Notes: generated by a model not told the origin, from the sequence alone. A DNA stretch of 64,000 nucleotides from Mesorhizobium sp. L2C084A000 (GCF_000502875.1 NZ_AYWX01000011.1:149521-213520); one strand, 5' to 3'; counted from the first letter of the stretch, positions 50,815 through 61,145 are shown. Numbers and translations are program-made.

Positions 50815-52254
50815 TCAAGCAGCTCGCAGGCTTTCTTTCGGGCGCAAATTCTGGTTCATGCGGAACAGGTTCAATGGGTCGTAGCGCTGCTTGATTTCCA
50901 GAAGCCGTCGATGGTTGCCACCATAGGCCGCTTCGACCCGGTCGACCTCGTCCTCTGGCATGAAGTTCACATAGGCGGTGCCGGCGGCATAAGGTTTGGC
51001 CGCCTCGCAGATTGAACGAGCCCAGTCGGTGCAAGCCTTGTCCATCGTCGGTTCGCGCCAGCGGGCGTGAACGTTCATGACGAAATGCGAACTGCGCTGT
51101 GGAAACGCCGTTGCGTCCTCCTTGACGCGACCTGCCGCGCCGCCGACATGGCCGATAAATATCTCGCATTCGGGTCCCGGCAGCCTGGCTATTGCCCCCC
51201 TGACGACCGCAGCCGCCTCCTCGGAAAACTCGGTGAAGTCATGGCTCTTCCAGTAGTTGCGGGCGCCGGGCGTGAGCAGTGGGTCGAATGCCTGCTGCCA
51301 GCCGGTGAACGGGCTGGGGCCCACGACATCGGCAATCGGCGTGCCGATGGCTCGAAGTTTTTGCGTCGCCTTTTCGCCTGCCTCGATGTCGCCGCAATAG
51401 CACATGGCCAGCACCAGAACCTCCTTGCCATGCCACTCCGCGGGCAGGAAGGGCAGCGGCGGCGCCTGCCGCATGACCACCCAGCAGGTCAACTCGTCAG
51501 GTGCGGTCTCGAGCGCCTTGCGATACTCCCGCAGCACCTTTTCGGCATCGGCGAAGGGATGGACGACAAGCCCCGCCAGCACTTGCGGTCCAAACTCATG
51601 GAGTTCGAACTCGAATGCCGTGACGACGCCGAAATTGCCGCCGCCGCCGCGCAGCGCCCAGAACAAGTCCGGATTTTCGGCATGGCTGGCCCGGAGCAGT
51701 TTGCCATCGGCGGTGACCACATCGACGGAGGCAAGATTGTCGATGGTCAGGCCGAATTTGCGGGTGATCCAGCCGAAGCCGCCACCCAGCGTCAGGCCGG
51801 ATATGCCGGTGGTCGAGTTGATGCCGGTCGGTACCACCAGCCCGAAGGCCTGCGTTTCCTTGTCGACATCGGCAAGCGTCGCGCCAGGCCCGACCCATGC
51901 CCGCCGCGCAGCGACATCGACCCGCACCGATTTCATCAATGACAGATCAATCATCAGGCCACCATCGCAGACCGCACTTCCGGCAATGTTGTGGCCGCCG
52001 CCGCGCACCGAGACGAGAAGCCTGTTCTCCCTGGCGAAATTCACGGCACTGATGACATCGGAAGCTCCGACGCAGCACACGATCAGCCCGGGCAGCCGGT
52101 CGACCGTGGCATTCCAGACGGTCCGTGCTTCGTCATACGCTGCATCGCCTTCGCTCAGCATTTTGCCGCGCAATTGTGCCGAAAACGCTTCCAGGGCTGC
52201 GGCGTCGACTGTCGTTTTGCCGCGTTCAAGCGTGGTGAGGCTCATGGTGTTCAT
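50815..52254 (-). CDS. FAD-linked oxidase with berberine-bridge-like C-terminus
   Basis: A 479-residue flavoprotein of the PCMH/BBE family. The FAD-binding VRGGGHNIAG holds the His used for covalent flavin attachment; the second-site Cys of bicovalent members is not evident in GGGFGWITRKFG. The C-terminal NLFRMNQNLRP is the berberine-bridge signature. Substrates of relatives are sugars, alkaloids or phenols; this one is unknown. GGGAGG precedes the start. No redox partner is next to it. Confidence 0.88.
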   Translation of the reverse strand: MNTMSLTTLERGKTTVDAAALEAFSAQLRGKMLSEGDAAYDEARTVWNATVDRLPGLIVCCVGASDVISAVNFARENRLLVSVRGGGHNIAGSAVCDGGLMIDLSLMKSVRVDVAARRAWVGPGATLADVDKETQAFGLVVPTGINSTTGISGLTLGGGFGWITRKFGLTIDNLASVDVVTADGKLLRASHAENPDLFWALRGGGGNFGVVTAFEFELHEFGPQVLAGLVVHPFADAEKVLREYRKALETAPDELTCWVVMRQAPPLPFLPAEWHGKEVLVLAMCYCGDIEAGEKATQKLRAIGTPIADVVGPSPFTGWQQAFDPLLTPGARNYWKSHDFTEFSEEAAAVVRGAIARLPGPECEIFIGHVGGAAGRVKEDATAFPQRSSHFVMNVHARWREPTMDKACTDWARSICEAAKPYAAGTAYVNFMPEDEVDRVEAAYGGNHRRLLEIKQRYDPLNLFRMNQNLRPKESLRAA

Positions 52255-52493
52255 GGTTTCCTCCCGATTTGCAGATGAGCTGTCCTATCCCAAAAGACGG
52301 TTTTACTGTGCGCTTATATTAGCTATCGCGCAAGTTTCGCATCGGGCAGCGTTCCGACTCGCAAGCCGGGCACATGGTGCCGCCAGCCGGCGATCTCAGC
52401 CGTTTTGCCCGCGCGACCTTGCACCCTCGGCCGCCAGGATGCCGATCATGCTGATGCGAATGTGAGCGAAGCAGCGTAGCGCTATCCCACTCC

Positions 52494-53426
52494 TCAGGCC
52501 GGTTCGCGCTTCAGCGCCTGCGCCATGCAGTGGATGCCGCCGCCGGTCTTGGAAATCTCGTTCATGTCGACGGCCGCGACCTCGAAACCGCGCGCCTTGA
52601 GCTGGCCGATCAGCGTCTGGCTGGAGGTCGGCGCGATCACCCGGTCCTTGCCGAGCGACATGAAGTTGCAGCCGAGGGCCATCGTGTCCCGGAACGGCAC
52701 GTCGATGATCTCGTGGCCCTTGCCCTTCAGCCAGTCGACGATGCCGGGTTCGGTGCAGGCGAGGCAGACGGCGGTCAGCTTTTCGGCGATCGGCACCACC
52801 ATCAGGTCGATATGGACGTAGTATTCGTCGATGAAGGCGATGCGGGTTTCCCAGCCCTCCTTGTCGAACCAGGCTTGTACTTGGCGCGCGCCTTCCTCCT
52901 GCGTGCGGGCGCCGCCGCAGCCGATCAGCACGACGCCGTCCTCGATGACGTTGAAGTCGCCGCCCTCGAACGTACCAGCCGTGACCATGTCGTAGATCGG
53001 GATGCCGAGCTTTTCGTAGCTGCGGATTGCGGCATAATTCTCGCCGCGCCGCCACCAGTTGGCCATGGCGGTGATGAAGGCGCCGTAGGGCGTCATGACG
53101 CTGGAATCGCGGGAATAGACCTGCATCGGCAGTTCCGGCGTCGGCTCGTGCCAGTGGATGTGGACGCCGAAATGCTCGTAGGCGGCGACAAGGTCCTTGT
53201 GCTGCGCCTGGGCAATCTGCACGTTGCAGGGTGCCTCGCGCAGATGCTTTCGCGACAGCGAGCTAGTCGAGAGATGACGCAGGAAATTGGGTGAGCCGAG
53301 CAGCACGTCGGTCAGCACGTCGGTCTCGTTGGCGAAGCCCCAGGCGGTCAGCGGCTTGGTGCCGCCGGCAGGGTTGCGGCGCTGCAGCGAAAACGGCTCG
53401 GCGACAATGCGGTCATGAACGGTCAT
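52494..53426 (-). CDS. Dimethylargininase/amidinohydrolase family enzyme
   Basis: A 310-residue pentein-fold enzyme. Catalytic Cys300 lies in GGGIHCMAQAL; the His-Asp pair is in YYVHIDLM, and TFEGGDFNVIEDG supplies the guanidine-binding acids. It probably hydrolyses N-methylated arginine to citrulline and methylamine, or acts as another arginine deiminase type. The start at 53426 has GAGGAG. It lies 22 bp after the M20 amidohydrolase in the same operon. Confidence 0.88.
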   Translation of the reverse strand: MTVHDRIVAEPFSLQRRNPAGGTKPLTAWGFANETDVLTDVLLGSPNFLRHLSTSSLSRKHLREAPCNVQIAQAQHKDLVAAYEHFGVHIHWHEPTPELPMQVYSRDSSVMTPYGAFITAMANWWRRGENYAAIRSYEKLGIPIYDMVTAGTFEGGDFNVIEDGVVLIGCGGARTQEEGARQVQAWFDKEGWETRIAFIDEYYVHIDLMVVPIAEKLTAVCLACTEPGIVDWLKGKGHEIIDVPFRDTMALGCNFMSLGKDRVIAPTSSQTLIGQLKARGFEVAAVDMNEISKTGGGIHCMAQALKREPA

Positions 53427-53448
53427 GGGGTGCTCCTCGTGAGGGTGT

Positions 53449-55032
53449 CTAATTGCTCGGTATCCACCAGTCGCGTCCGCGTGGGGTGGTGACATATTCA
53501 GGCCAACGAAATCCAATCGGCGGCTCGTAGTCGCAGAGCGGCGCGATCCAGTTCGAGCCGCCTATGCCGCCGCCGGTGCGGGCGACGAATTCATTCATCG
53601 CCGCATCGCGGGCGGTTTTGTCCTCGAGCAGGCGAAGGGCGGCGAGCGCGATCGTGCGGGAGGCGCAGGCCACCATCGGGTCGATGGTGGCGGGAATACC
53701 GCCCAACGCATTCATCACCCATGACGGATAGGGATAGCCGGTCTCCGAACGCAGCGCCGGGCGGGCGACATAGAAGCGCGCCGTCGGCGCATGCCACGAC
53801 ATGTCGGTGTAATCGTCGGAGGTCGAATTGACCTGCGAGGGCGGCAGATCGCGGCGCAGGATCGCTTCCGCCGCCTGCGGCTCGATCAGGCGCTCCAGTT
53901 CTTCTATGAACGGCTCGTCGCTCGCCATGCGCCCGGCATTGACCTGTATTTCGCGCGCGACTGCCTTGGCGTCTTCGTCCCAGCGCGGCGGCCCCACGCT
54001 CGACAGTGCTTCATAGGCGATTTCGGCCATGGCATGGTTGGCAAGTCCCGGCCGTGACTTCGACACCCAATGCCGCTCATGGCGGCAGCCGCTCATGCTG
54101 GCAGCGGCCTCGGCATTGCGGTCGAGCACCGCGGTGACCTGCTCGGCCATGGCAAGCGTCGGCACGCGGATCATGTACTGGATCTCGGCCAGCCCCGCCG
54201 GCAAATTGTCGGCGGTCGCTTGCCCCGCCGTCAGGATCGCCTCGCTGATCGACCAGCCGCCCTGGTGAGGCAGCATGGAATCGCGCAGAGCCTTGGAGGC
54301 CATGTACATCATCATCAATGCGTCGTTGGCGCCGGGCGCGCGCGCCGCCGAATGTGCTTGCGGAATGGGTGCGGCACCCGCAGCCAGCGCCCAGCGCTCC
54401 GGTTGGTCGCAGATGAATCGATAGATCATCGCGTAGGCCGCGCCGCAATGCGTGTCCCAGCGCGCCGTGTTGCAGAGCGGCAGCATATAGAACGGATGAA
54501 AGGAGATCATGCCGGCAAGGCCGTCATAATAACCCTTGGCGGCATGGATCGGCTTGGACCCACGCACCTTTTCCGCCGGTTCGCCGGTGAAGCGCAGCGT
54601 GCCTGATATGCCGTGGCGCTGCATCGCGGCCTTGGTCGCCAGCAGCCCGCCGAGGCTCGAAATACCCAGTCCGGAATGCGGGTCGGTGTGGCCGCCGGCC
54701 TGGTTGCCAAGTCCCCGGCGCGGACGCTCGACCGTAGCGGCATCCTGGCAATTGCCCGGCACCGCGTCGTATTCGGCGTACATGCCGATGGTCGGGCCGG
54801 GGCCATTGGTCCAATGCGCGCAGAAGGCGGTCGGCATGCCGCCGGAACCTTCTTCGACGGAAAAGCCTTCGAGTTTCAGCCGCTCGACATACCAGGCGGC
54901 TGATTGATACTCCCGCCACGCGGTCTCGCCGTAATCGAAGATGGTGCGTGTCCACGCGGACAACAACGGCTGGATGCCGTCGAGACAGGCAAGGGCGGTT
55001 GCTTGCGCCGAGGTGGCCACCGGTTTCTCCAT
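53449..55032 (-). CDS. M20 family amidohydrolase, AbgB-like
   Basis: A 527-residue metal-dependent amidohydrolase, longer than single-domain aminoacylases and similar to aminobenzoyl-glutamate hydrolase subunit B. GHTDPHSGLG and the later TSDDYTDMSWHAPT region contain likely metal ligands. The substrate is not known. It is divergent from the LysR gene (84 bp apart) and upstream of the dimethylargininase-like gene, suggesting an amidated arginine-type substrate. Confidence 0.85.
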   Translation of the reverse strand: MEKPVATSAQATALACLDGIQPLLSAWTRTIFDYGETAWREYQSAAWYVERLKLEGFSVEEGSGGMPTAFCAHWTNGPGPTIGMYAEYDAVPGNCQDAATVERPRRGLGNQAGGHTDPHSGLGISSLGGLLATKAAMQRHGISGTLRFTGEPAEKVRGSKPIHAAKGYYDGLAGMISFHPFYMLPLCNTARWDTHCGAAYAMIYRFICDQPERWALAAGAAPIPQAHSAARAPGANDALMMMYMASKALRDSMLPHQGGWSISEAILTAGQATADNLPAGLAEIQYMIRVPTLAMAEQVTAVLDRNAEAAASMSGCRHERHWVSKSRPGLANHAMAEIAYEALSSVGPPRWDEDAKAVAREIQVNAGRMASDEPFIEELERLIEPQAAEAILRRDLPPSQVNSTSDDYTDMSWHAPTARFYVARPALRSETGYPYPSWVMNALGGIPATIDPMVACASRTIALAALRLLEDKTARDAAMNEFVARTGGGIGGSNWIAPLCDYEPPIGFRWPEYVTTPRGRDWWIPSN

Positions 55033-55116
55033 GGCATGAGAAGAAAGCAGTGAAGCGGGTCGCTAAAAAGTGATATGTTTTCCCGGTTCGTGCAAATTCG
55101 GTTCACCTGAGGCTCC

Positions 55117-56013
55117 TTGCGTATACCATCGACACAAGCGCTGCGTGCGCTCGACAGCTTCGCCCGCCACGGCAGCGTCTGGCGCGCCGCCGACGAGTTG
55201 CACCTGACCCGCAGCGCTGTCAGCCATCAGCTTCGCCTGCTGGAGCGCGACCTCGGCTTCGACCTGCTCGAACGCATCGGCAAGGGCGTGGCGCTGACGC
55301 CGCGCGGCCAGCGCTACGCCAGCGACGTGCGCAAGGCGTTGACCGTGCTGGGCGACGCGGTGACGCGTGATGCCGGCACCGGCGTCGGCGGCTCGTTCGC
55401 CGTCAGTTGCACGCCCGGCTTCGCCTCGCTGTTCTTGTGCACCCATATCGGCGAGTTCCGGCAGATGTATCCTGACGTGGCGCTGCGCATTCTGACGCCG
55501 CGGCGGCTCGACGATGTTAGCAACGCCGATGCCGATGCCTTCATTGCGTTTGGTGTCGGCAATTGGCCGAACCGGGCGGTCGAACCGCTCTGCGAAATCT
55601 CGTTCACGCCGCTCTGCAGCCCGACGCTGCTCAACAAGATCGGCGGTTTTTCCCGGCCGTCGGACGTGCTGCGGGCCAACCTGCTGCATCTCGATGACAC
55701 CGAGGATTGGGCGCGCTGGCTGGCGCTCTCCAAGGTGGAAAACCCCGACATTGAGGGCGGCATCTTCTTTTCGGACATGAACCTCGTCTTTTCGGCGGCG
55801 ATTGCCGGCCAGGGCATCGCCATGGGCGACGAACTGACCAGCCGGCGGGCGCTGAGCGAGGGCCGGCTGGTCAGGCCGTTCGACATCGCGATCAAGTCGC
55901 CGCGCTCCTATTTCCTGGTCTCCGAACATGCCAAGGCTTCGCATCCGGTTCTGGAAGCGTTCGCGGGATGGCTGCGGTCGAAACTCCAGGAGAACCGCAT
56001 TCTGCCGTATTGA
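55117..56013 (+). CDS. LysR-family regulator (GcvA-like)
   Basis: A 298-residue LysR-type regulator. The helix-turn-helix is at residues 18-50 (GSVWRAADELHLTRSAVSHQ), followed by a periplasmic-binding-protein-like effector domain. The start is TTG at 55117 with TGAGG upstream. It is divergent from the amidohydrolase and leads into an ABC importer, so it probably controls both. The effector is unknown. Confidence 0.9.
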   Translation: MRIPSTQALRALDSFARHGSVWRAADELHLTRSAVSHQLRLLERDLGFDLLERIGKGVALTPRGQRYASDVRKALTVLGDAVTRDAGTGVGGSFAVSCTPGFASLFLCTHIGEFRQMYPDVALRILTPRRLDDVSNADADAFIAFGVGNWPNRAVEPLCEISFTPLCSPTLLNKIGGFSRPSDVLRANLLHLDDTEDWARWLALSKVENPDIEGGIFFSDMNLVFSAAIAGQGIAMGDELTSRRALSEGRLVRPFDIAIKSPRSYFLVSEHAKASHPVLEAFAGWLRSKLQENRILPY

Positions 56014-56132
56014 GGGCAGTTGGCGACATCTCGCCATAGATGAATGGAATTTGCCGATCACGCGAAAACTATTCGGTTGCGGTGAGCCGGCACCCTGCCT
56101 ACGATTTCGACAAGCGTTAGGGAAAGGGCAGT

Positions 56133-57227
56133 ATGCAGCAACCCGGCCGTGCCGCAGAGATCAAGGCAATCGGGATCGGCAAGAGCTTCGGCTCGTTCCG
56201 TGCGCTGGACAATCTGTCGCTCGATATCGGCCGTGGCGAGTTCCTGACCCTGCTCGGGCCGTCCGGTTCGGGCAAGACCACCTTCCTGATGATCCTTGCC
56301 GGCTTCGTTCAGCCGACCGAGGGCAAGCTGTTCAGCGACGGCGTCGACATCACCGACCGGCCGGCAGAGCAACGCGCCGCCGGCATGGTGTTCCAGGGCT
56401 ACGCGCTGTTCCCACATATGAGCGTAGAAGCCAACATCGCCTTCCCACTCAAGGTGCGCAAGAAATCGGCCGCCGACATCAAGCGCCGTGTCGGCGAGAT
56501 GATCGAGCGCGTCGGCCTCAAGGGCCACGAGAAGAAACTGCCGGCGCAGCTGTCGGGCGGCCAGCAGCAGCGCGTGGCGCTGGCGCGAGCGCTGGTGTTC
56601 GAGCCGGGCGTGCTGTTGCTCGATGAGCCGTTTTCCGCACTCGACAAGGGCCTGCGCGGCCAGATGCAAGCCGAGATGAAGCGGCTGCATCAGGAGACCG
56701 GAACCACCTTCGTCTTCGTTACCCACGACCAGAGCGAGGCGCTGGCGCTGTCGTCGCGCGTCGCCATCTTCAACCATGGCAAGCTGCTGCAGGTCGGAGC
56801 GCCCGACGAGGTCTACGACCGGCCGGACAACCGCTTCGTCGCCGAATTCCTCGGCGAGATCAACATGCTGCCCCTAAAGGGGGTCAAGCCCGCCGGCAAT
56901 GGCTCGACTGGCCTGTGCGAAGACCGCGCGGTCAGCATGGGCTGCAAGGCCGAACTCGTGCGCGGCGATGCCATCCTGGCGATCCGGCCCGAATACATGT
57001 CGATATCGGGCGAGGCGGCAGATGGTGAGAATGGCATCGCCGCTACCGCCACCAACTCCACCTATCTCGGCGCGGCAACGCGGCTCGACCTGACAACGCT
57101 GCAAGGCGCCAAGGTCACGGTCTCGGTGCCGAACGAGGTGGCTGCCGCGGCCTTGAGCAAGGGCAACTCCGTCTGGCTCACCTGGCCGGCGGAAAAGGGT
57201 TTCCTCCTTCCGTATGGAGGGCAATGA
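56133..57227 (+). CDS. ABC transporter ATP-binding protein, PotA-like
   Basis: A 364-residue ATPase of the spermidine/putrescine/iron type importers. Walker A GPSGSGKT (42-49), signature LSGGQQQRVALARAL, Walker B VLLLDEPFSALD, then a C-terminal TOBE domain (AIRPEYMSISGEA). It is followed by a binding protein whose frame overlaps by 4 bp and whose start is 69 bp downstream, then two permeases. It energises import of a polyamine-like or guanidino compound. Confidence 0.93.
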   Translation: MQQPGRAAEIKAIGIGKSFGSFRALDNLSLDIGRGEFLTLLGPSGSGKTTFLMILAGFVQPTEGKLFSDGVDITDRPAEQRAAGMVFQGYALFPHMSVEANIAFPLKVRKKSAADIKRRVGEMIERVGLKGHEKKLPAQLSGGQQQRVALARALVFEPGVLLLDEPFSALDKGLRGQMQAEMKRLHQETGTTFVFVTHDQSEALALSSRVAIFNHGKLLQVGAPDEVYDRPDNRFVAEFLGEINMLPLKGVKPAGNGSTGLCEDRAVSMGCKAELVRGDAILAIRPEYMSISGEAADGENGIAATATNSTYLGAATRLDLTTLQGAKVTVSVPNEVAAAALSKGNSVWLTWPAEKGFLLPYGGQ

Positions 57228-57295
57228 CGAACGGTGTGGCGAGATATCGCAGCACCGTTTTCCGGCACTATCAACAACAAAAAAGGGGAACTGAC

Positions 57296-58411
57296 ATGAC
57301 ACATGACACCAAGAAACAAGCCATCGAGAGCCTGTCCGCCAGGGCAGGTCGCGGCGAGATCTCGCGCCGGCAATTCACACAGTTGGCGGCACTCGTGCTG
57401 GCCGGCACGCCGATGCTGCTGCGCTCGACAGGTGCCTTTGCGCAGGCCAAGGAACTTGTGCTGGTCAACTGGGGTGGCGATGCCATCACCGCCTACGATG
57501 CCGCCTATGGCCAGGCCTTCACCAAGGACACCGGCATCACCGTCAAGATGGACGGTTCGGGTCCGACCGAAGGCGCCATCGCCGCACAGTTCAAGAGCGG
57601 CGCGCCGACCTGGGATCTCGTCGACGTAGACCCGTTCTCGGCCATCACGCTCGGCGCCCAAGGGGCTCTCGAGCCGATCGATTACAACATCGTCGACAAG
57701 AAGAAGATGCGGCCCGGCTTTGGTTGGGAATACGCCGCCTCGACCTATTTCTTCTCCTATGTCATCGCCTATGATTCCGAGAAGTACGGCAAGGACGCGC
57801 CGACCGGCATGGCCGATTTCTTCGACGTGAAGAAATTCCCCGGCAAGCGCTCGCTCTACAAATGGGGCGTGTCGAGCTGGGAAGCGGCGCTGCTCGCCGA
57901 CGGTATCGCGCCTGCGTCGCTCTACCCGCTCGACCTCAAGCGCGCCCATGACAAGATCGCCGCCTTCAAGGAAAATGTCGTTGCCTATTGGGGCGGCGGC
58001 GCCGAAAGCCAGAGCGTGCTGCTCAATGGCGAGGCCTCGATGGCGATCGTCTGGTCGACCCGCGCCTCGCTGATCGAGCAGGATTCGGGCGGCAAGATCA
58101 AGTTCATCTGGGACCAGGGCCTGATCTCGCCCGGCGCGCTGGCCGTGCTCAAGGGCAACCCCGGCGGCAAGGACGCTGCGATGAAGTTCATCGCCAGTGC
58201 CCAGGACCCTGAAAAGCAGCTGGTCATGTTCGACAAGCTCGGCCAAGGTCCTGCAAACCCGGCTGCCGACGCGCTGATCCCCGCCGACAAGAAGCGCATC
58301 AATCCGGTCGATCCCGAGAACATGAAGAAGCAGATCGCGCTCGACATGGACTGGTACGCCAAGAATTACGGGCCGGCGCTCGACGAATACACCAAGATCA
58401 TCTCGGCCTGA
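57296..58411 (+). CDS. ABC transporter substrate-binding protein, polyamine type
   Basis: A 371-residue periplasmic binding protein with a twin-arginine signal (SRRQFTQLAALVLAGTPMLL, cleavage near AFA). The mature part resembles PotD/PotF (LVLVNWGGDAITAYDAAYG). The ATG at 57296 has AGGGGA upstream; an in-frame GTG at 57224 is less likely. It delivers substrate to the permeases that follow. Confidence 0.92.
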   Translation: MTHDTKKQAIESLSARAGRGEISRRQFTQLAALVLAGTPMLLRSTGAFAQAKELVLVNWGGDAITAYDAAYGQAFTKDTGITVKMDGSGPTEGAIAAQFKSGAPTWDLVDVDPFSAITLGAQGALEPIDYNIVDKKKMRPGFGWEYAASTYFFSYVIAYDSEKYGKDAPTGMADFFDVKKFPGKRSLYKWGVSSWEAALLADGIAPASLYPLDLKRAHDKIAAFKENVVAYWGGGAESQSVLLNGEASMAIVWSTRASLIEQDSGGKIKFIWDQGLISPGALAVLKGNPGGKDAAMKFIASAQDPEKQLVMFDKLGQGPANPAADALIPADKKRINPVDPENMKKQIALDMDWYAKNYGPALDEYTKIISA

Positions 58412-58436
58412 TCAGGGGCGGGGTAATCGGGTCGAA

Positions 58437-59270
58437 ATGAGATTTTATCTCTCCGACAGGATGGGCGCGGCGCTGTTGATGGCGCCGCTGCTCCTGTTTC
58501 TTGTCCTGGCCTATGCCTGGCCGTTCCTCGGCGTCGTCAAATGGAGCTTTACACTGCCGACGCCCGGCCTCGGCCAGTATGAGGCGCTGCTCACCGACGA
58601 TCTCGTGCAGTCGGTGTTCATCCGCACGCTGCGCATCGCGGCGGTCGTCACTGTCGTTTCGGTGGCAGCTGCCTACGCCATCACCGTCGTCTGGGTGCGT
58701 GGAACCCCGGCACAGCGCCTGATCGCCGAGTTCTGCATTCTCGTTCCCTTCTGGATTTCCGTGCTGACCCGTGCTTTCGGCTGGGTGGCGCTGCTCTCCA
58801 ATCGCGGCCTGATCAACACCTGGCTGCAGGCGATCGGCTTCATTTCCGAACCGCTGGCGCTGGTGCGCAACGAATTCGGCGTCATCGTCGGCATGACGCA
58901 CTTCCTCATTCCGTTCGCCGTCTTCCCGCTGGCATCGGCCATGCGCAGTCTCGACGACCGCGTGCTCCTGGCCGCGCGCGGGCTCGGCTCCAGCCGCATG
59001 CGCACCTTCTGGACGGTGTTTGTGCCGATGACGCGCTCCGGCATCATCGGCGCGGCGATGATCGTTTTCGTCTTCTCGCTCGGCTTCTTCGTCACGCCGG
59101 CGATCCTCGGTGGCGGCCGCAGCGTCATGATCGCCGAGCTGATCTATCTCAGGATCTTCCAGAGCCCGGACTGGGGGCTGGGTGCAGCGATCAGCGTCGT
59201 GCTGGTGCTGTTCGTCGGCGCGCTGATGGCGCTTTTGTTCCGCTATGTCAGACCGAAGCAGTTGATCTGA
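58437..59270 (+). CDS. ABC transporter permease, PotB-like
   Basis: A 277-residue inner-membrane permease with about six transmembrane segments and the EAA loop (AARGLGSSRMRTFWTVFVPM). It starts 25 bp after the binding protein and shares one base with the next permease. Confidence 0.92.
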   Translation: MRFYLSDRMGAALLMAPLLLFLVLAYAWPFLGVVKWSFTLPTPGLGQYEALLTDDLVQSVFIRTLRIAAVVTVVSVAAAYAITVVWVRGTPAQRLIAEFCILVPFWISVLTRAFGWVALLSNRGLINTWLQAIGFISEPLALVRNEFGVIVGMTHFLIPFAVFPLASAMRSLDDRVLLAARGLGSSRMRTFWTVFVPMTRSGIIGAAMIVFVFSLGFFVTPAILGGGRSVMIAELIYLRIFQSPDWGLGAAISVVLVLFVGALMALLFRYVRPKQLI

Positions 59271-60076
59271 TGCCGACCTACCGCCCCGGTCCCGTCTCGC
59301 TGATCATCGCCGCCTTCGTGGCGCTGTTCCTGCTGATGCCGCTGCTTGCGGTCATCCCGGTATCGCTGACGCCGAGCCGCATGCTGGCTATGCCGTCGGG
59401 CGAACTATCGCTGCGCCACTACCGGGCGCTGGTCGAGGACCCGCGCTGGCTCCAATCGATCCTGCTCTCGATCCGCATCGGCGTCGTCAGCAGCGCCTTT
59501 TCCACCGTGCTCGCGCTGTGCTTCAGCCTTGGCGTCTGGATGTTCCAGCCGCGCTTCACCGCGGCCTTGGTCGGCTTCGTGCTGCTGCCGATGGTGGTGC
59601 CGCCGGTGGTCTCGGCGATCACGCTCTACTTCCTGCTGACCTCGATCTCGGGGTTCAGCGCGTTCTTCGGCTACGACACCTGGCTTGGCGTCGCCATGGC
59701 GCATTCGGTGATGACCGTGCCCTTCGCCACGGTGCTGATGCTGGTCTCGCTCAGCCAGCTCGACCGCCGCATCGACCTTGCCGCGCGGGGCTTAGGCGCC
59801 ACTGTGTGGGAGCGCGCCACCCGCATCATCATGCCCAACATCAAGTTCGGCATCATTACCGCGGCGCTTCTCTCCTTCGTGCTGTCCTGGGAAGAAATCG
59901 GCGTCACCCTGTTCATCACCTCGGTCAACGCCATCACGCTGCCCAGGCTGATGTGGATGGGCCTGCGCGACAACATCGACCCAGCGATCGCCGCGCTCTC
60001 GGTGATCCTGATCATCATCACCGTTCTGGTGCTGGCGGTGCGCAGTTTCGTGGCCAGGCAGCGTGGGGGCTATTAG
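59270..60076 (+). CDS. ABC transporter permease, PotC-like
   Basis: A 268-residue second permease, six transmembrane segments, EAA loop AARGLGATVWERATRIIMPN. It ends the four-gene importer operon and overlaps the convergent hydratase gene by 4 bp. Confidence 0.92.
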   Translation: MPTYRPGPVSLIIAAFVALFLLMPLLAVIPVSLTPSRMLAMPSGELSLRHYRALVEDPRWLQSILLSIRIGVVSSAFSTVLALCFSLGVWMFQPRFTAALVGFVLLPMVVPPVVSAITLYFLLTSISGFSAFFGYDTWLGVAMAHSVMTVPFATVLMLVSLSQLDRRIDLAARGLGATVWERATRIIMPNIKFGIITAALLSFVLSWEEIGVTLFITSVNAITLPRLMWMGLRDNIDPAIAALSVILIIITVLVLAVRSFVARQRGGY

Positions 60077-60861
60077 ACAAACCGCACGGAGACGCTGCCG
60101 AACCTGCCCAAATCGCCAATGACTTCGTCGCCGGCCTCGACCCCAATCGGCGTCACGCAGGTACCTGTAATCACCACCTGTCCCGGTTGGAGCGCTATGC
60201 CCAGGCCCGACAGCTCGTTGACGATCCAGGTGAGCGCGATGCGAGGATCGCCCAACACGGCTGCTCCCGATCCGCTATGTTGCGGCCTTCCGGAAACGGA
60301 GGCGACCACGGGGTGCTTTGCAAGGTCCACGTCTCGCCAGTCGTCCGCCGCCTCGCCGATGACAAACAGATTGGCGCAGGCATTGTCCGCAATGAGTTGC
60401 GGCGCCCCGACGGCGCAAAAATCGTCATAGCGTGAGTCCGGAATTTCGATCGCCGGGTGCAAGGTCGCCACGGCTTTCATCACCTCGGCGATTTCATAGG
60501 GTGCCGGACGAGGCGGCAGTTCGCGTCCGAAGCGGAAAGCGAACTCGATCTCGGCCACGCGCATCTTGCTCGTCGCCAGGGAAACCGTCCCGCCGACCTC
60601 CACCGCTTTTTCGGCCAGGAGACGTCCGGCCATCGGGCCGTCGACGTTAATGTGCCTTTGTCCGGCCAGACTGGTCGCGGCAATCTTCCAGCCGAAAAGT
60701 GGGGCCACCGAGCGATCCATGACATGCGACTGGATGGCGTAACCTTCGAGCCGTGTTTGTGGGCGCAACGCCTCAGGTATGGCGTCGAGACGGGTGCCCT
60801 TGTCCCAGTGGCCTACCAACAACCGAGACGCAGCCCTGGTCTTTTCTGCATCGAGCATCAT
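60073..60861 (-). CDS. 2-keto-4-pentenoate hydratase (FAH superfamily)
   Basis: A 262-residue hydratase/decarboxylase-like enzyme. The metal-binding EIEFAFRFGREL and the C-terminal GQVVITGTCVTPIGVEAGD are typical of the 2-oxopent-4-enoate hydratase group of aromatic meta-cleavage pathways. No other such genes are near, so the substrate is uncertain. The start may be 60861 or one codon later. Confidence 0.88.
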   Translation of the reverse strand: MMLDAEKTRAASRLLVGHWDKGTRLDAIPEALRPQTRLEGYAIQSHVMDRSVAPLFGWKIAATSLAGQRHINVDGPMAGRLLAEKAVEVGGTVSLATSKMRVAEIEFAFRFGRELPPRPAPYEIAEVMKAVATLHPAIEIPDSRYDDFCAVGAPQLIADNACANLFVIGEAADDWRDVDLAKHPVVASVSGRPQHSGSGAAVLGDPRIALTWIVNELSGLGIALQPGQVVITGTCVTPIGVEAGDEVIGDLGRFGSVSVRFV

Positions 60862-61145
60862 CAGCTTCCGAAATGGCTTCGTGGATCAAAAACGGCAAGG
60901 AACATTGCGTCATGCGACCCTGTAGAGCGAGAATATGTGACCAGGAATCGAGTGTCTATGCTCCCGGCGCGGTGCCCGCGGACGATGGTGTTGGTAAAGT
61001 CGCCTTTCGAGATCATCGGCATCATTACGATGACGAATCGCCATCGCCTCCGCGCGTCGAATGGCTATATCTGTCAGAACACGCAGAACGCGGACAGGCT
61101 TCCGAAAAGCAATAGTCGGCAGCGCAGGAACCGGAGGAAAAGACG

